In this document: positions 1 to 7,178 of the stretch, piece by piece
Numbering within the stretch: the stretch's first letter is position 1
How the letters are laid out: every line of letters begins with the position of its first letter
Origin: Blastocatellia bacterium
GTDB lineage: Bacteria; Acidobacteriota; Blastocatellia; UBA7656; JADIYM01
Assembly: GCA_016705245.1 (NCBI GenBank)
Contig: JADIYM010000010.1
Coordinates: forward strand, 119,691-183,690
Length of the DNA: 64,000 nucleotides
Direction of reading: 5' to 3'
Translations under genes and position numbers: made by a program
Notes under the pieces: generated by a model
What the model was told of the DNA's origin: nothing
Seen by the model: the letters and a program-made list of their open reading frames with translations, nothing else
The model's database searches: none

Positions 1-1186
1 CCGGGCGAACCGGAGTCACCGCAGGCTGCCGAATCGCGTCCTTCGGAGGAGCGGACGACTTGACGGCTGGCTTGGTTGACGGCTTGACCGTGACGGGACT
101 GTCCGCCGGATCGTCATCGGAGACCATCGGCTTGGAGACAGCGGGCTTTGGCGCCGGCGCCAAGGGCTGACTGACCGGCGGAGCCTTGGTCGGAGCAGCC
201 TCGGGGACGGAGCGCTGGGGAGGCGCGCTCGTCTTCGCCGCAGCAGGAATCGGCGCTCGTGCGTCGGCACCCAGCGAAAGAACGAGATCGCTTCCCACCT
301 GCCGTACGTCGTACGGACCCATCTTCGTTACGTCAAAGACGATCCGGACAACCTTCGGATCGGCCGTCCGGAACTGGCCGACGCGAATCCGGGAGATCCC
401 TCCCAGATTCACTTCCATCGCGTTCCGCTCAACGGAGCTCTTCACGCCCGTTATGTCGATCACGATGCGATCGGGGTTCGGAAGGAGGAAATGCTTGAAA
501 GAGACCCGGCCATCGGCAGCGATGAACGCCCGGAACGTGCCGTTCGACACGTCCGTCCGCACGGCCGTGATGGCCGTCGCCGGATTGTCAGGTATGCCCG
601 CGGCCGGACGCGCCGGCGCTAGCGCCGATGTCGCAGCAGGCTTGGCCACAGGAATCTCGGCCCGCATCGAGGCCGGAGCCTCACCGACGGGCGTGGACGC
701 CGCAGCCGGGGTCGGGGCCGGTGCAGGCGCCGGCGCTGATGCTGCAGGTGCCGACGCTGCGGCGGAGAGCGTCAGGATGAGGTTCCGTCCCTCAATGACC
801 GTTCGATCCTCGACTTGCGAACGCAGTCGGATACGCAACCGGGCGAGCGACTGCCCGGAGGCTGTGCGCAGGCGTTCGACCTGAATGCGTTCCACACCGC
901 GTGAGTCGACCGGATACCCGTCGTCGAGCTTTGACGCATCAACACCGGGAAGGTCAACCAGGATCGTCCGCTCGTCGGGCCGGTAGATCGTGTAGGGCAA
1001 CTCGGCTGTCCCCTCGAGGATGATCCGCGTCTGAGCGCCGTCAGCGGCGTGACGCAGGGCCACGATGCCGACACTCTGCTGGGCGCCACTAAGTGGCGAT
1101 GCCAGCGAGGTGGGCCCGGCGGCCAACATCGTCGAGAACAGCGCGACGAGTACCAAGGCGGCTTTCGCGCGCACGAGAGTAGACAT
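1..1186 (-). CDS. pilQ: Type IV pilus secretin PilQ, N-terminal part (cut by window edge)
   Basis: This is the N-terminal 395 codons of the outer-membrane secretin through which type IV pili pass. Translation from the ATG at 1186 gives a signal peptide (about residues 1-29). An AMIN domain follows (about 40-130, with YTIYRPDERTILVDLPG), then an Ala/Pro-rich linker, a second AMIN domain (about 205-290, with RIVIDITGVKSSVERN) and another Pro/Lys/Ala-rich linker. AMIN domains anchor secretins to peptidoglycan. The secretin N-domains and beta-barrel lie beyond the window. The start is fixed by AGGAGG at 1195-1200, 8 nt upstream. It is the last visible gene of pilM-N-O-P-Q; 165 nt separate it from pilP. 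Identity rests on the AMIN pair plus operon order, since the barrel is not visible. Confidence 0.88.
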   Translation of the reverse strand, partial: MSTLVRAKAALVLVALFSTMLAAGPTSLASPLSGAQQSVGIVALRHAADGAQTRIILEGTAELPYTIYRPDERTILVDLPGVDASKLDDGYPVDSRGVERIQVERLRTASGQSLARLRIRLRSQVEDRTVIEGRNLILTLSAAASAPAASAPAPAPAPTPAAASTPVGEAPASMRAEIPVAKPAATSALAPARPAAGIPDNPATAITAVRTDVSNGTFRAFIAADGRVSFKHFLLPNPDRIVIDITGVKSSVERNAMEVNLGGISRIRVGQFRTADPKVVRIVFDVTKMGPYDVRQVGSDLVLSLGADARAPIPAAAKTSAPPQRSVPEAAPTKAPPVSQPLAPAPKPAVSKPMVSDDDPADSPVTVKPSTKPAVKSSAPPKDAIRQPAVTPVRP

Positions 1187-1351
1187 AATACGAGCCTCCT
1201 TTCTAGCCACCAACCGTCCCTGACACTGCCCGTCTTTGCTGGTGAGTCTCATCGTTGTTCTTCCACCGCTGCGAGTTGTACGGCGGTAACCCCGTCGCCG
1301 TGCCGGTCCGTGCTAGGCCCCGAACCCGCGCGTTTCGTCATTGAGGTTGTG

Positions 1352-1921
1352 TCACTTCGATTTGGCAACCGGCGAAGTAACGGCCTTCGTGATCACGTTG
1401 ACCCGGTTGTCCTCTTTCTTCCGGATCCGATACTTGGTCAATTCCTCGAAACCGACTTGCCCGACGCTGAAGTCGGCGCCGGTATTGATGGAGATGATCT
1501 TCCCGTTGTAGACCCGAGTTCCGGACTTCACAAAGAACGTCGTGTTCGTCGGCGTCGCGAGGATAAACGCGCCGGTTCCTTCGTCGGTCTGGAACACTCC
1601 GGTCACGAGCAGTTCACTGACAAGGTATTGCCCGATCGCTTCCGGTTCCCTGAGCCCACGCGCTGCGGCTTCCTGCCGGCTTCGCTGAAACTCGGCCTGG
1701 CGCTGTTCGAGCGTCGGGAACGGAATGAGCACCGGCTTGTCGGCATCCTTCTGCTCCGGCGCCTTGGTCTTGGCCGGCACCGGCCGGAAGAACGGATCGC
1801 TCGACGGCGGCGTCTGTGCGGGAGCGGCTGGTGCCGCAGGTTCCTGCGCAAGCACCGGAAGACCGAATGCCGCGATCGCAACTGCGCCAACCAGAATTTT
1901 CTCGAGTTTATTTTTCGTCAT
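1352..1921 (-). CDS. pilP: Type IV pilus assembly protein PilP
   Basis: This 189-residue periplasmic protein should connect the inner-membrane PilN/PilO complex to the secretin PilQ. It has a Lys-rich N-terminus and hydrophobic export signal (about 1-25, ending PVLAQ). There is no lipobox Cys, unlike many proteobacterial PilP lipoproteins, so it is probably cleaved and soluble or held by its partners. An Ala/Pro-rich tether (26-60) is followed by the compact PilP beta domain (about 85-175), where GQYLVSELLVTGVF and GTRVYNGKIISI resemble the family fold. It lies between pilO and pilQ in the canonical order. Sequence similarity in this family is low, so synteny carries much of the assignment. 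Confidence 0.85.
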   Translation of the reverse strand: MTKNKLEKILVGAVAIAAFGLPVLAQEPAAPAAPAQTPPSSDPFFRPVPAKTKAPEQKDADKPVLIPFPTLEQRQAEFQRSRQEAAARGLREPEAIGQYLVSELLVTGVFQTDEGTGAFILATPTNTTFFVKSGTRVYNGKIISINTGADFSVGQVGFEELTKYRIRKKEDNRVNVITKAVTSPVAKSK

Positions 1922-1978
1922 GACCTAACTCCTTGCTCGCCCGGCCGCCAGTGGTGGACTGCGCGGCCACTGCTACTC

Positions 1979-2704
1979 CTATTTCGGCGCGGGCGCCGGT
2001 GCTGCCGGAGGCGCGCCTCCGGGTGGCGGCGCGACCGGCTTGCCCGTCTTCGGATCCACCGGCGGCGGCAAGTCCTTTGTCTCGAGCGCCTGTCGATTCG
2101 CCTCCGAAATATAAAAGGCGGTCAGCGTGAATGCGCCGATAGCCGTATCTCCCTGGACCTGATCGGTCGCCGCCGCTTTCGTGATCGTGATGTCCGTAAC
2201 GTTCACCACGCGATCGAACGCCGACAGCTTCTCGAAGAGCGTCTGAATCTCGCGGTAGGAGCCCGCAACCTTCACCGTCGACATGGCTTCGGTGTAGTAC
2301 TTCTGCGGGACCTCCGTATCCTTCGCCGACGTCTGAAACTGCACGAGTTTGAGTCCGCTCGCGGACATCAGCTGCTTTGTACTCTCGAAGACATTCGAGA
2401 TCTCGCGCTGCTCCGGGAGCTTGACCTTCATCTGGTCGAGTCTGGCGTTGAGTCCGTCGAGCGTGGCCTGATAGGCCTCGATGTTCTGACGGATCGTTTC
2501 GGCTTCCTGATTCTGACGGCGCAATTCCTGCGCCTGCTGGTCGAGCTTCGCGGCCTCGAGCCGCTTCGGCCTGAAAAGGAACCAGTCCACGGCCAGGATA
2601 ATCACCAGGATCAGGACGATGAGTACGACCAGCTGCGCCCACCACGGAAAACGATCCAGGAACCCGCCGTCGCCCGTCGTTACAGTTGCACCTTGTGCGG
2701 CCAT
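1979..2704 (-). CDS. pilO: Type IV pilus inner-membrane protein PilO
   Basis: This 241-residue bitopic membrane protein should pair with PilN to form the inner-membrane alignment complex of the pilus machine. A short cytoplasmic N-terminus precedes one transmembrane helix (about residues 21-44, WWAQLVVLIVLILVIILAV). A Gln/Glu-rich coiled coil follows (about 50-105), then a periplasmic ferredoxin-like domain (about 110-205). It ends in an unusual Pro/Ala tail (about 207-241, PPPVDPKTGKPVAPPPGG) that could be a flexible tether to PilP. The start lies 12 nt after the pilN stop, consistent with co-transcription. Confidence 0.9.
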   Translation of the reverse strand: MAAQGATVTTGDGGFLDRFPWWAQLVVLIVLILVIILAVDWFLFRPKRLEAAKLDQQAQELRRQNQEAETIRQNIEAYQATLDGLNARLDQMKVKLPEQREISNVFESTKQLMSASGLKLVQFQTSAKDTEVPQKYYTEAMSTVKVAGSYREIQTLFEKLSAFDRVVNVTDITITKAAATDQVQGDTAIGAFTLTAFYISEANRQALETKDLPPPVDPKTGKPVAPPPGGAPPAAPAPAPK

Positions 2705-2716
2705 TCGTCCTTCTCC

Positions 2717-3442
2717 TTACTTCGGGACCGGCGTTGAGGCCGGAGCCAGCGACGAAGACGGTGAAGCCTGGCCTGCCGGGGCCGCTGCGCCAGCGGCGGC
2801 TGGCTGACCTTCCGCAGTCTCCGGAGCCTGGCCGACCAGAGTCGGCGTGTAACGAGTCGAGATCGTGAACTTGTAAGTAGTGACGATACGCTCGGGTCCG
2901 CCCTCCGGGTCCGGCAGTTTCTCGTCCTGACGGGTCACCGAAAGTCCGACCGACTGGAACAGGCCATCGGAGCCAAGCTCGAGTCCCTTGGCGAACTCTG
3001 AGACCGGATCAGGATTGTCGGCGATTCCCTCGATGATCAGCGTGTCCTTCGACTGCTTGATCGCCTCGAGCCGCACGTTCCCACTCGACGGCATCTTTGC
3101 GTTGATAAGGTTCAGGAGTCTCGATGGTCCCTGCTGTGTCTTCTGCAGGTCGTCGATGATCTTGATTCGCTCCTCGACACTCTTGATCTGCTTCTCGAGC
3201 GCATCCTTCTGCTCGCGATTCTTCTTCAGCTCCGCCGCTTGCCGCTGTTGTTCTGCCAGCTCGTCCTGAGCCTTCGTCAACTGGGCATTCGAAACGAAGA
3301 AGTCCACGCCGAGCGCAATCAATAACGCAAGCAGCGCGCCTGCGAGCAACAGCACCTGCTGCGTCGTCTTCGCGGCAGCCTTCGTCGCACGCGTGGCCGC
3401 GCGAGTATCCGCGGCGCCTTCAAGTAGATTTACCTTGATCAT
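2717..3442 (-). CDS. pilN: Type IV pilus inner-membrane protein PilN
   Basis: This 241-residue bitopic protein should bind PilM through its cytoplasmic N-terminus and PilO through its periplasmic part. It opens with MIKVNLLEG, matching the conserved Asn-Leu-Leu peptide that docks into PilM. A transmembrane helix follows (about 29-50), then a long Lys/Glu/Gln coiled coil (about 55-105) and a ferredoxin-like periplasmic domain (about 110-205). The last 40 residues are Pro/Ala/Gly-rich, like the PilO tail. The start codon overlaps the pilM stop by 4 nt (ATGA), so translation is probably coupled. Confidence 0.92.
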   Translation of the reverse strand: MIKVNLLEGAADTRAATRATKAAAKTTQQVLLLAGALLALLIALGVDFFVSNAQLTKAQDELAEQQRQAAELKKNREQKDALEKQIKSVEERIKIIDDLQKTQQGPSRLLNLINAKMPSSGNVRLEAIKQSKDTLIIEGIADNPDPVSEFAKGLELGSDGLFQSVGLSVTRQDEKLPDPEGGPERIVTTYKFTISTRYTPTLVGQAPETAEGQPAAAGAAAPAGQASPSSSLAPASTPVPK

Positions 3443-4506
3443 CGCTCCTCCGCGATTCTCGAGGCGAGCCCCACCGCGATGGCCATGTTCGGCGCCATCT
3501 CACGCAGGTAGTCCTCGTCGACCTTCTTGCGGTCGAAACTGATATTGCGGAACGCGTCAAACCGCTCGACGGGAATCCCGAAGCGCTCGGCGAGCGAATC
3601 GGTCAGGCCGCCGACCTTCGAGCTGCCGCCCGAAAGAAGCATCCGGTCGATCTGAGTTGCATCCGATGACGCTGTCGCGCGGAAGAAGTCGAGTGTTCGC
3701 TGAACTTCCAGCGACAACATGTCTGTCACGGCCTGAATCGATGGCAAGGCGTCCTCGAGAGTAACGCCCTCCTCGGTCGCGACGCCCCGTTTGAGTGCCT
3801 CGGCCGCTTCGTACGTGAGGTTCATCTCCTTCTGCAGGAGGTCCGTGTACTGGTTGCCTCCCGCCGACACATCGCGCGTGAAAATCGAGTTCGTCCCCCG
3901 AACGATGTTGATCGTCATGACCGAGGCACCGATGTCGAGCAGGGCGACGGTCAGATCCGGCGGCGGCGTGTAGTTGATCTCGTAAGCATTCTGGAGAGCG
4001 AAAGCGTCGACATCGACGATCAGCGGCTGCTTTCCGGCCTGCGAGATCACCTGGGTGAACTGGGCGATCTTGTCGCGTTTACACGCAACGAGCATCACCT
4101 CCATCTGACCCGCCTGCGCATCAACTCCGACGACCTCGTGGTAGAGGTTCACGTCGTTGATATCGAACGGTATGTACTGTTCGGCTTCCCACTGGATCTG
4201 CTCGTCAAGCTCCTCAGTGCTCATCTGCGGCAGGAGGATCTTCTTGACTATCACGGCGTGGCCGGAGATCGACGTGGCAACGAGCTGTGTGCGTATCTGC
4301 TGCTCGGTCCAGATTCGGTTGATCACGTCCGAGACATGGTTGAGGTCGATGATGTGGCCGTCGACGATCGTGTCCGATTGGAGGTTCTGGTGTCCCATGT
4401 GGACCAGCTCAAACCCGTTTCGGGCCATGCGCAACTCGACGGCTTTCACCGCGTGGGACCCGATGTCGAGTCCGACGAGCCCTCTTTTTCCGCCCCTTCC
4501 TAACAT
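3439..4506 (-). CDS. pilM: Type IV pilus actin-like protein PilM
   Basis: This 355-residue cytoplasmic actin/FtsA-like ATP-binding protein forms a ring beneath the inner membrane and binds the PilN N-terminus. Visible actin-fold motifs are phosphate-1 (LVGLDIGSHAVKAVEL, about 10-25), phosphate-2 (ALLDIGASVMTINIV, about 190-204) and the adenosine motif (LLSGGSSKVGGL, about 290-301). EQYIPFDINDV is typical of PilM. It is the first gene of pilMNOPQ. The ATG is preceded by a modest GAGG. A 560-nt leader upstream contains a c-di-GMP riboswitch and a sigma70-like promoter, so the whole operon is likely c-di-GMP controlled. Confidence 0.95.
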   Translation of the reverse strand: MLGRGGKRGLVGLDIGSHAVKAVELRMARNGFELVHMGHQNLQSDTIVDGHIIDLNHVSDVINRIWTEQQIRTQLVATSISGHAVIVKKILLPQMSTEELDEQIQWEAEQYIPFDINDVNLYHEVVGVDAQAGQMEVMLVACKRDKIAQFTQVISQAGKQPLIVDVDAFALQNAYEINYTPPPDLTVALLDIGASVMTINIVRGTNSIFTRDVSAGGNQYTDLLQKEMNLTYEAAEALKRGVATEEGVTLEDALPSIQAVTDMLSLEVQRTLDFFRATASSDATQIDRMLLSGGSSKVGGLTDSLAERFGIPVERFDAFRNISFDRKKVDEDYLREMAPNMAIAVGLASRIAEER

Positions 4507-4956
4507 AAAGCCTCAAGTAGTGGTGGTATTCACTGTTGCCACTGCGCCGCGACCCGGTTCGACCTCAACCGGAGTCGACACAGCCGTCTGTGCGAAAACC
4601 GAATCCGCGCTGCTGTAACTGTCGAGAAAAATGCGAACTGAACGAACCGTCACGGGCGATTGCCGCGTGTGATGTGGGCACAAACCAGGCTCAACCGAAG
4701 ACTTAGGGGCTGAAACGACGGCCTTGCAAGCATCGGCCTGCCGAACCACGCGGTGTAGCACTTTCGATCCTGGAGTCATCATGTCTCGCACGAATCGGCT
4801 TCCGGACGCCCCGACATACCTTTTCGTCGATCATGAACACACCCCAGAAACGGAAGAACCGGCGGTCGACCTACCCTGTCTGTGCTTACAAGCCACCGAA
4901 AATCGTCCCCTTCTGGCAGCCAGGCGAGCATAGATCGTGCGCGAGAGAACCTGAAC
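4507..4956 (-). other. Long untranslated leader of pilM, between riboswitch and start codon
   Basis: About 450 nt lie between the riboswitch and the pilM ATG. Short open frames occur on both strands (for example 4513-4791, reverse) but have no ribosome-binding site, no recognisable protein and no conserved start context, so I treat the stretch as noncoding. It should contain the riboswitch expression platform; I could not pick out a decisive terminator or anti-terminator by eye. Confidence 0.4.
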
Positions 4957-5043
4957 GTCGCAAATCACAACTAGGGTCCTGCCGAGATCTTTAGCCCCGT
5001 AGCTCTGCGTCCTTCGATTTCCCGAAGTTTGCTCTGAGCAGAA
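4957..5043 (-). promoter_or_regulatory. c-di-GMP-I (GEMM) riboswitch upstream of pilM
   Basis: Read on the reverse strand from 5040, the sequence shows the GEMM core in order. AGAGCAAAC (5035-5027) comes first. A stem CTTCG/CGAAG (5027-5023 with 5016-5012) is capped by a GAAA tetraloop, the one that docks into its receptor in known structures. GGACGCA (5012-5006) and GAGC follow, and then the P3 strand CTACGGGGCTAA (5002-4991). CCCTAG near 4976-4971 can close P3. All the strongly conserved GEMM-I positions I remember are present. GEMM aptamers are known upstream of pilM operons in other phyla, which supports function here. Whether c-di-GMP turns expression on or off cannot be read from sequence. 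Confidence 0.87.
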
Positions 5044-5074
5044 AGGATGTAACAGATGATTGAGAAACGCTCCG

Positions 5075-5103
5075 GTTTTACCACCCACCTCCAGACATGT
5101 CAA
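5075..5103 (-). promoter_or_regulatory. Sigma70-like promoter for the riboswitch-pilMNOPQ transcript
   Basis: On the reverse strand TTGACA (5103-5098) is followed after 17 nt by TAAAAC (5080-5075). Transcription would start near 5068, about 25 nt before the riboswitch core, which is the expected arrangement. It diverges from the pncB promoter about 90 nt away. Confidence 0.7.
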
Positions 5104-5189
5104 ACACTTTTTGGTGTGAGGGTTAGAGACATTTCGACCCCGATCGGAGTCCATTGACCGGCGATGACTGACCCGTTCGGGAACGATGA

Positions 5190-5218
5190 TTGACACGCAC
5201 GAGGCCGGTCCCTAGGAT
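5190..5218 (+). promoter_or_regulatory. Promoter of a leaderless pncB mRNA
   Basis: TTGACA (5190-5195), a 17-nt spacer and TAGGAT (5213-5218) form a near-ideal promoter. Only 7 nt separate the -10 box from the ATG at 5226, so the transcript should begin at or next to the A of the start codon. The in-frame TTG at 5190 is therefore the -35 box, not a translation start. Confidence 0.78.
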
Positions 5219-5225
5219 CGCCGGA

Positions 5226-6581
5226 ATGCGAACCGCACCGCCCGCAACGAGCACGGACCTCTATCAACTCACGATGGCAGCCGGACACTGGCAGGCGGGA
5301 CGCCAGGCTCGTGCGTCATACGAGCTCTTCACGCGTCGATTGCCCAAGGACCGTGCATATCTGCTTGCAGGTGGCCTCGAAGACGTCATCGAGTACCTCA
5401 CGAGCTTCCACTTTACTGAAGCTGAGATCGCGTATATGCGCGATATTCCATCCTTTTCGGCCGTACCAATAAACTTCTTCGACGACCTCGCGCGACTCCG
5501 TTTCACCGGCGATGTTTGGGCTCTGCCGGAGGGTACTCCCGTGTTTCCGGACGAGCCGTTTCTCTCGATATCAGCGCCACTCATCGAAGCGCAGCTCGTC
5601 GAAACGGCGCTCCTGGCAATTGTAAATTATCCGACGTCAGTCGCGACGACGCCTTCACGAATGGCCGAAGCAGCCGAAGGGCGCTCGATTGTGGAGTTTG
5701 GCGCAAGGCGCGCCCACGGAACTGAGGCCGCGCTAATCGCTGCCCGGGCTGCCTACATCGGAGGATGCGTTGGCACCTCGAACGTCGAGGCCGGAATGCG
5801 ATACGGGATTCCCGTCTTCGGTACGGTCGCGCACGCCTGGATCATGGCGTTCGACGACGAGATCGAGGCATTCCGCGCCTACCAGCGGACCTTTCCGGAC
5901 AACGCCATCCTTCTTATCGACACTTACGACACCCTTCGCGCCGCCGGGCGAATCACCGAGGCATTCGCCCCCGGGGAAATCGCCGGCGTGCGTCTGGACA
6001 GCGGTGATCTCGGCGAGCTCGCGCGGGGAGTCCGCGGCATTCTCGACAACGCTGGCTTCCAGTCGACGAAGATCCTCGCCAGCGGTGATCTCAACGAATG
6101 GTCGATCGCCGAGTTGCTCGCATCTGGCGCCCCGATCGATTCGTTCGGTGTCGGGACTGACCTGACGACGGTGCGGGATGCCCCCGCGCTCGGCGTCGTC
6201 TACAAACTCGTCGAGCTCGAGGAGAACGGCGCTGTCGACTTCAAGATGAAGTTCAGCGCCGGCAAGGCCACGTGGCCGGGGCGCAAGCAGATCTGGCGGT
6301 TCTTTGGGGAGGATGGACTGGCCGCCGGTGATGTAGTGACCCTTCGGGACGAGCCGCCCCCGTCCACAGGAGCGGTTCCGCTTCTTGAACCCGTCCTTCG
6401 CGACGGGAAGCGCGTTGGGCCGCCAACCTCGCTCGAGTCACTGTGCGAACGCACACGCCTCGCTGTCGGGCACCTGCCTTCGGCGCTGAAGGGCCGGACC
6501 GCGCCGCCGAAACCCTACTCTGTCGAGTTTTCGGAGGAGATCCGCCGAATCGCCTCGGAGCTCCGAGCCGAATTGACCTGA
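5226..6581 (+). CDS. pncB: Nicotinate phosphoribosyltransferase
   Basis: This 451-residue enzyme makes nicotinate mononucleotide from nicotinate and PRPP with ATP hydrolysis, the entry step of NAD salvage. TDLYQLTMAAGHW at the N-terminus and the core FGARRAHGTEAAL...GTSNVEAG are family signatures. The histidine in GTVAHAW (about residue 203) corresponds to the phosphorylated active-site His, and VRLDSGDLGELARGVR binds the phosphoribosyl group. The start is placed at the ATG 7 nt after a strong -10 box, with no Shine-Dalgarno, implying a leaderless message. A Nudix hydrolase follows 27 nt downstream, probably in the same transcript. Confidence 0.93.
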   Translation: MRTAPPATSTDLYQLTMAAGHWQAGRQARASYELFTRRLPKDRAYLLAGGLEDVIEYLTSFHFTEAEIAYMRDIPSFSAVPINFFDDLARLRFTGDVWALPEGTPVFPDEPFLSISAPLIEAQLVETALLAIVNYPTSVATTPSRMAEAAEGRSIVEFGARRAHGTEAALIAARAAYIGGCVGTSNVEAGMRYGIPVFGTVAHAWIMAFDDEIEAFRAYQRTFPDNAILLIDTYDTLRAAGRITEAFAPGEIAGVRLDSGDLGELARGVRGILDNAGFQSTKILASGDLNEWSIAELLASGAPIDSFGVGTDLTTVRDAPALGVVYKLVELEENGAVDFKMKFSAGKATWPGRKQIWRFFGEDGLAAGDVVTLRDEPPPSTGAVPLLEPVLRDGKRVGPPTSLESLCERTRLAVGHLPSALKGRTAPPKPYSVEFSEEIRRIASELRAELT

Positions 6582-6608
6582 ACGAGAAGAGCCGCTGCGA
6601 GGATTGAC

Positions 6609-7058
6609 GTGAAAAACCGACCGACCCCCTACACCTACCCCTTTCCGCGCCCGGCTCTGACGGCCGACGTCGTCTGCTTCGCCGAGAATGACGGGCAACT
6701 TCACGTGCTGCTCATCGAGCGCAACCACCCTCCGTTTGCCGGGTGCTGGGCGATTCCGGGCGGATTCGTCGACGAGAACGAATCGCTCGAAGATGCGGCG
6801 CGGCGGGAGCTTCTCGAGGAAACTACGCTCGCGGACGTCGCCATCGAGCAGTTCGGCGCCTACGGTGACCCGGGGCGCGACCCGCGTGGCCACACCGTCA
6901 CCGTGGCGTTCCTGGCGCGCCTGCCGGAACGCGTGTCCGTAACTGGGTCCGATGACGCGGCCAGGGCCGAGTGGTTCCTGGTGGACGAGCTCCCGGCGCT
7001 CGCGTTCGACCACGACCGGATCCTCGCCGATGCACTGCGGCGGTATCGAACTACTTAG
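6609..7058 (+). CDS. Nudix hydrolase (ADP-ribose pyrophosphatase-like)
   Basis: This 149-residue Nudix protein probably cleaves a nucleoside diphosphate linked to another moiety. The Nudix box runs from about residue 52 (GFVDENESLEDAARRELLEE), keeping the metal-binding RELLEE. The Gly that normally follows (EEXG) is Thr here. PPFAGCWAIPGGFVDENE and the C-terminal EWFLVDELPALAFDHDRIL resemble NAD-related Nudix families found next to pncB. Position just behind pncB suggests a role in NAD or ADP-ribose turnover, but the substrate is inferred. It starts at GTG, with GAGG 7 nt upstream. Confidence 0.85.
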   Translation: MKNRPTPYTYPFPRPALTADVVCFAENDGQLHVLLIERNHPPFAGCWAIPGGFVDENESLEDAARRELLEETTLADVAIEQFGAYGDPGRDPRGHTVTVAFLARLPERVSVTGSDDAARAEWFLVDELPALAFDHDRILADALRRYRTT

Positions 7059-7067
7059 CCGGACTGT

Positions 7068-7169
7068 CCCTTTGCGTCTCTGCGAATCCTCCGCGTCTCT
7101 GCGAGAAACTCGATTCGCGATTCGGTTTCCCGCAGAGACGCGGAGTGAAGACGCAGAGGCGCAGAGGGC
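7068..7169. repeat. Intergenic palindromic repeat, family R1 (copy a)
   Basis: Imperfect inverted repeat of CTCTGCG/CGCAGAG units: GCGTCTCTGCGAGAAACT pairs with a right arm containing CGCAGAGACGCGG and GAAGACGCAGAGG. It lies between two convergent genes, so it may also act as a bidirectional terminator. It belongs to a family with about ten members in this window. Confidence 0.8.
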
Positions 7170-7178
7170 CTTGCCGCT

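Noticed and set aside
4513..5196. Small reverse-strand open frames between pilM and pncB
   Set aside because: No ribosome-binding sites or recognisable products; one overlaps the riboswitch and promoter.
5190..5225. Upstream TTG start for nicotinate phosphoribosyltransferase
   Set aside because: The TTG is part of a TTGACA -35 box with a matching -10 box downstream; the added residues are atypical.
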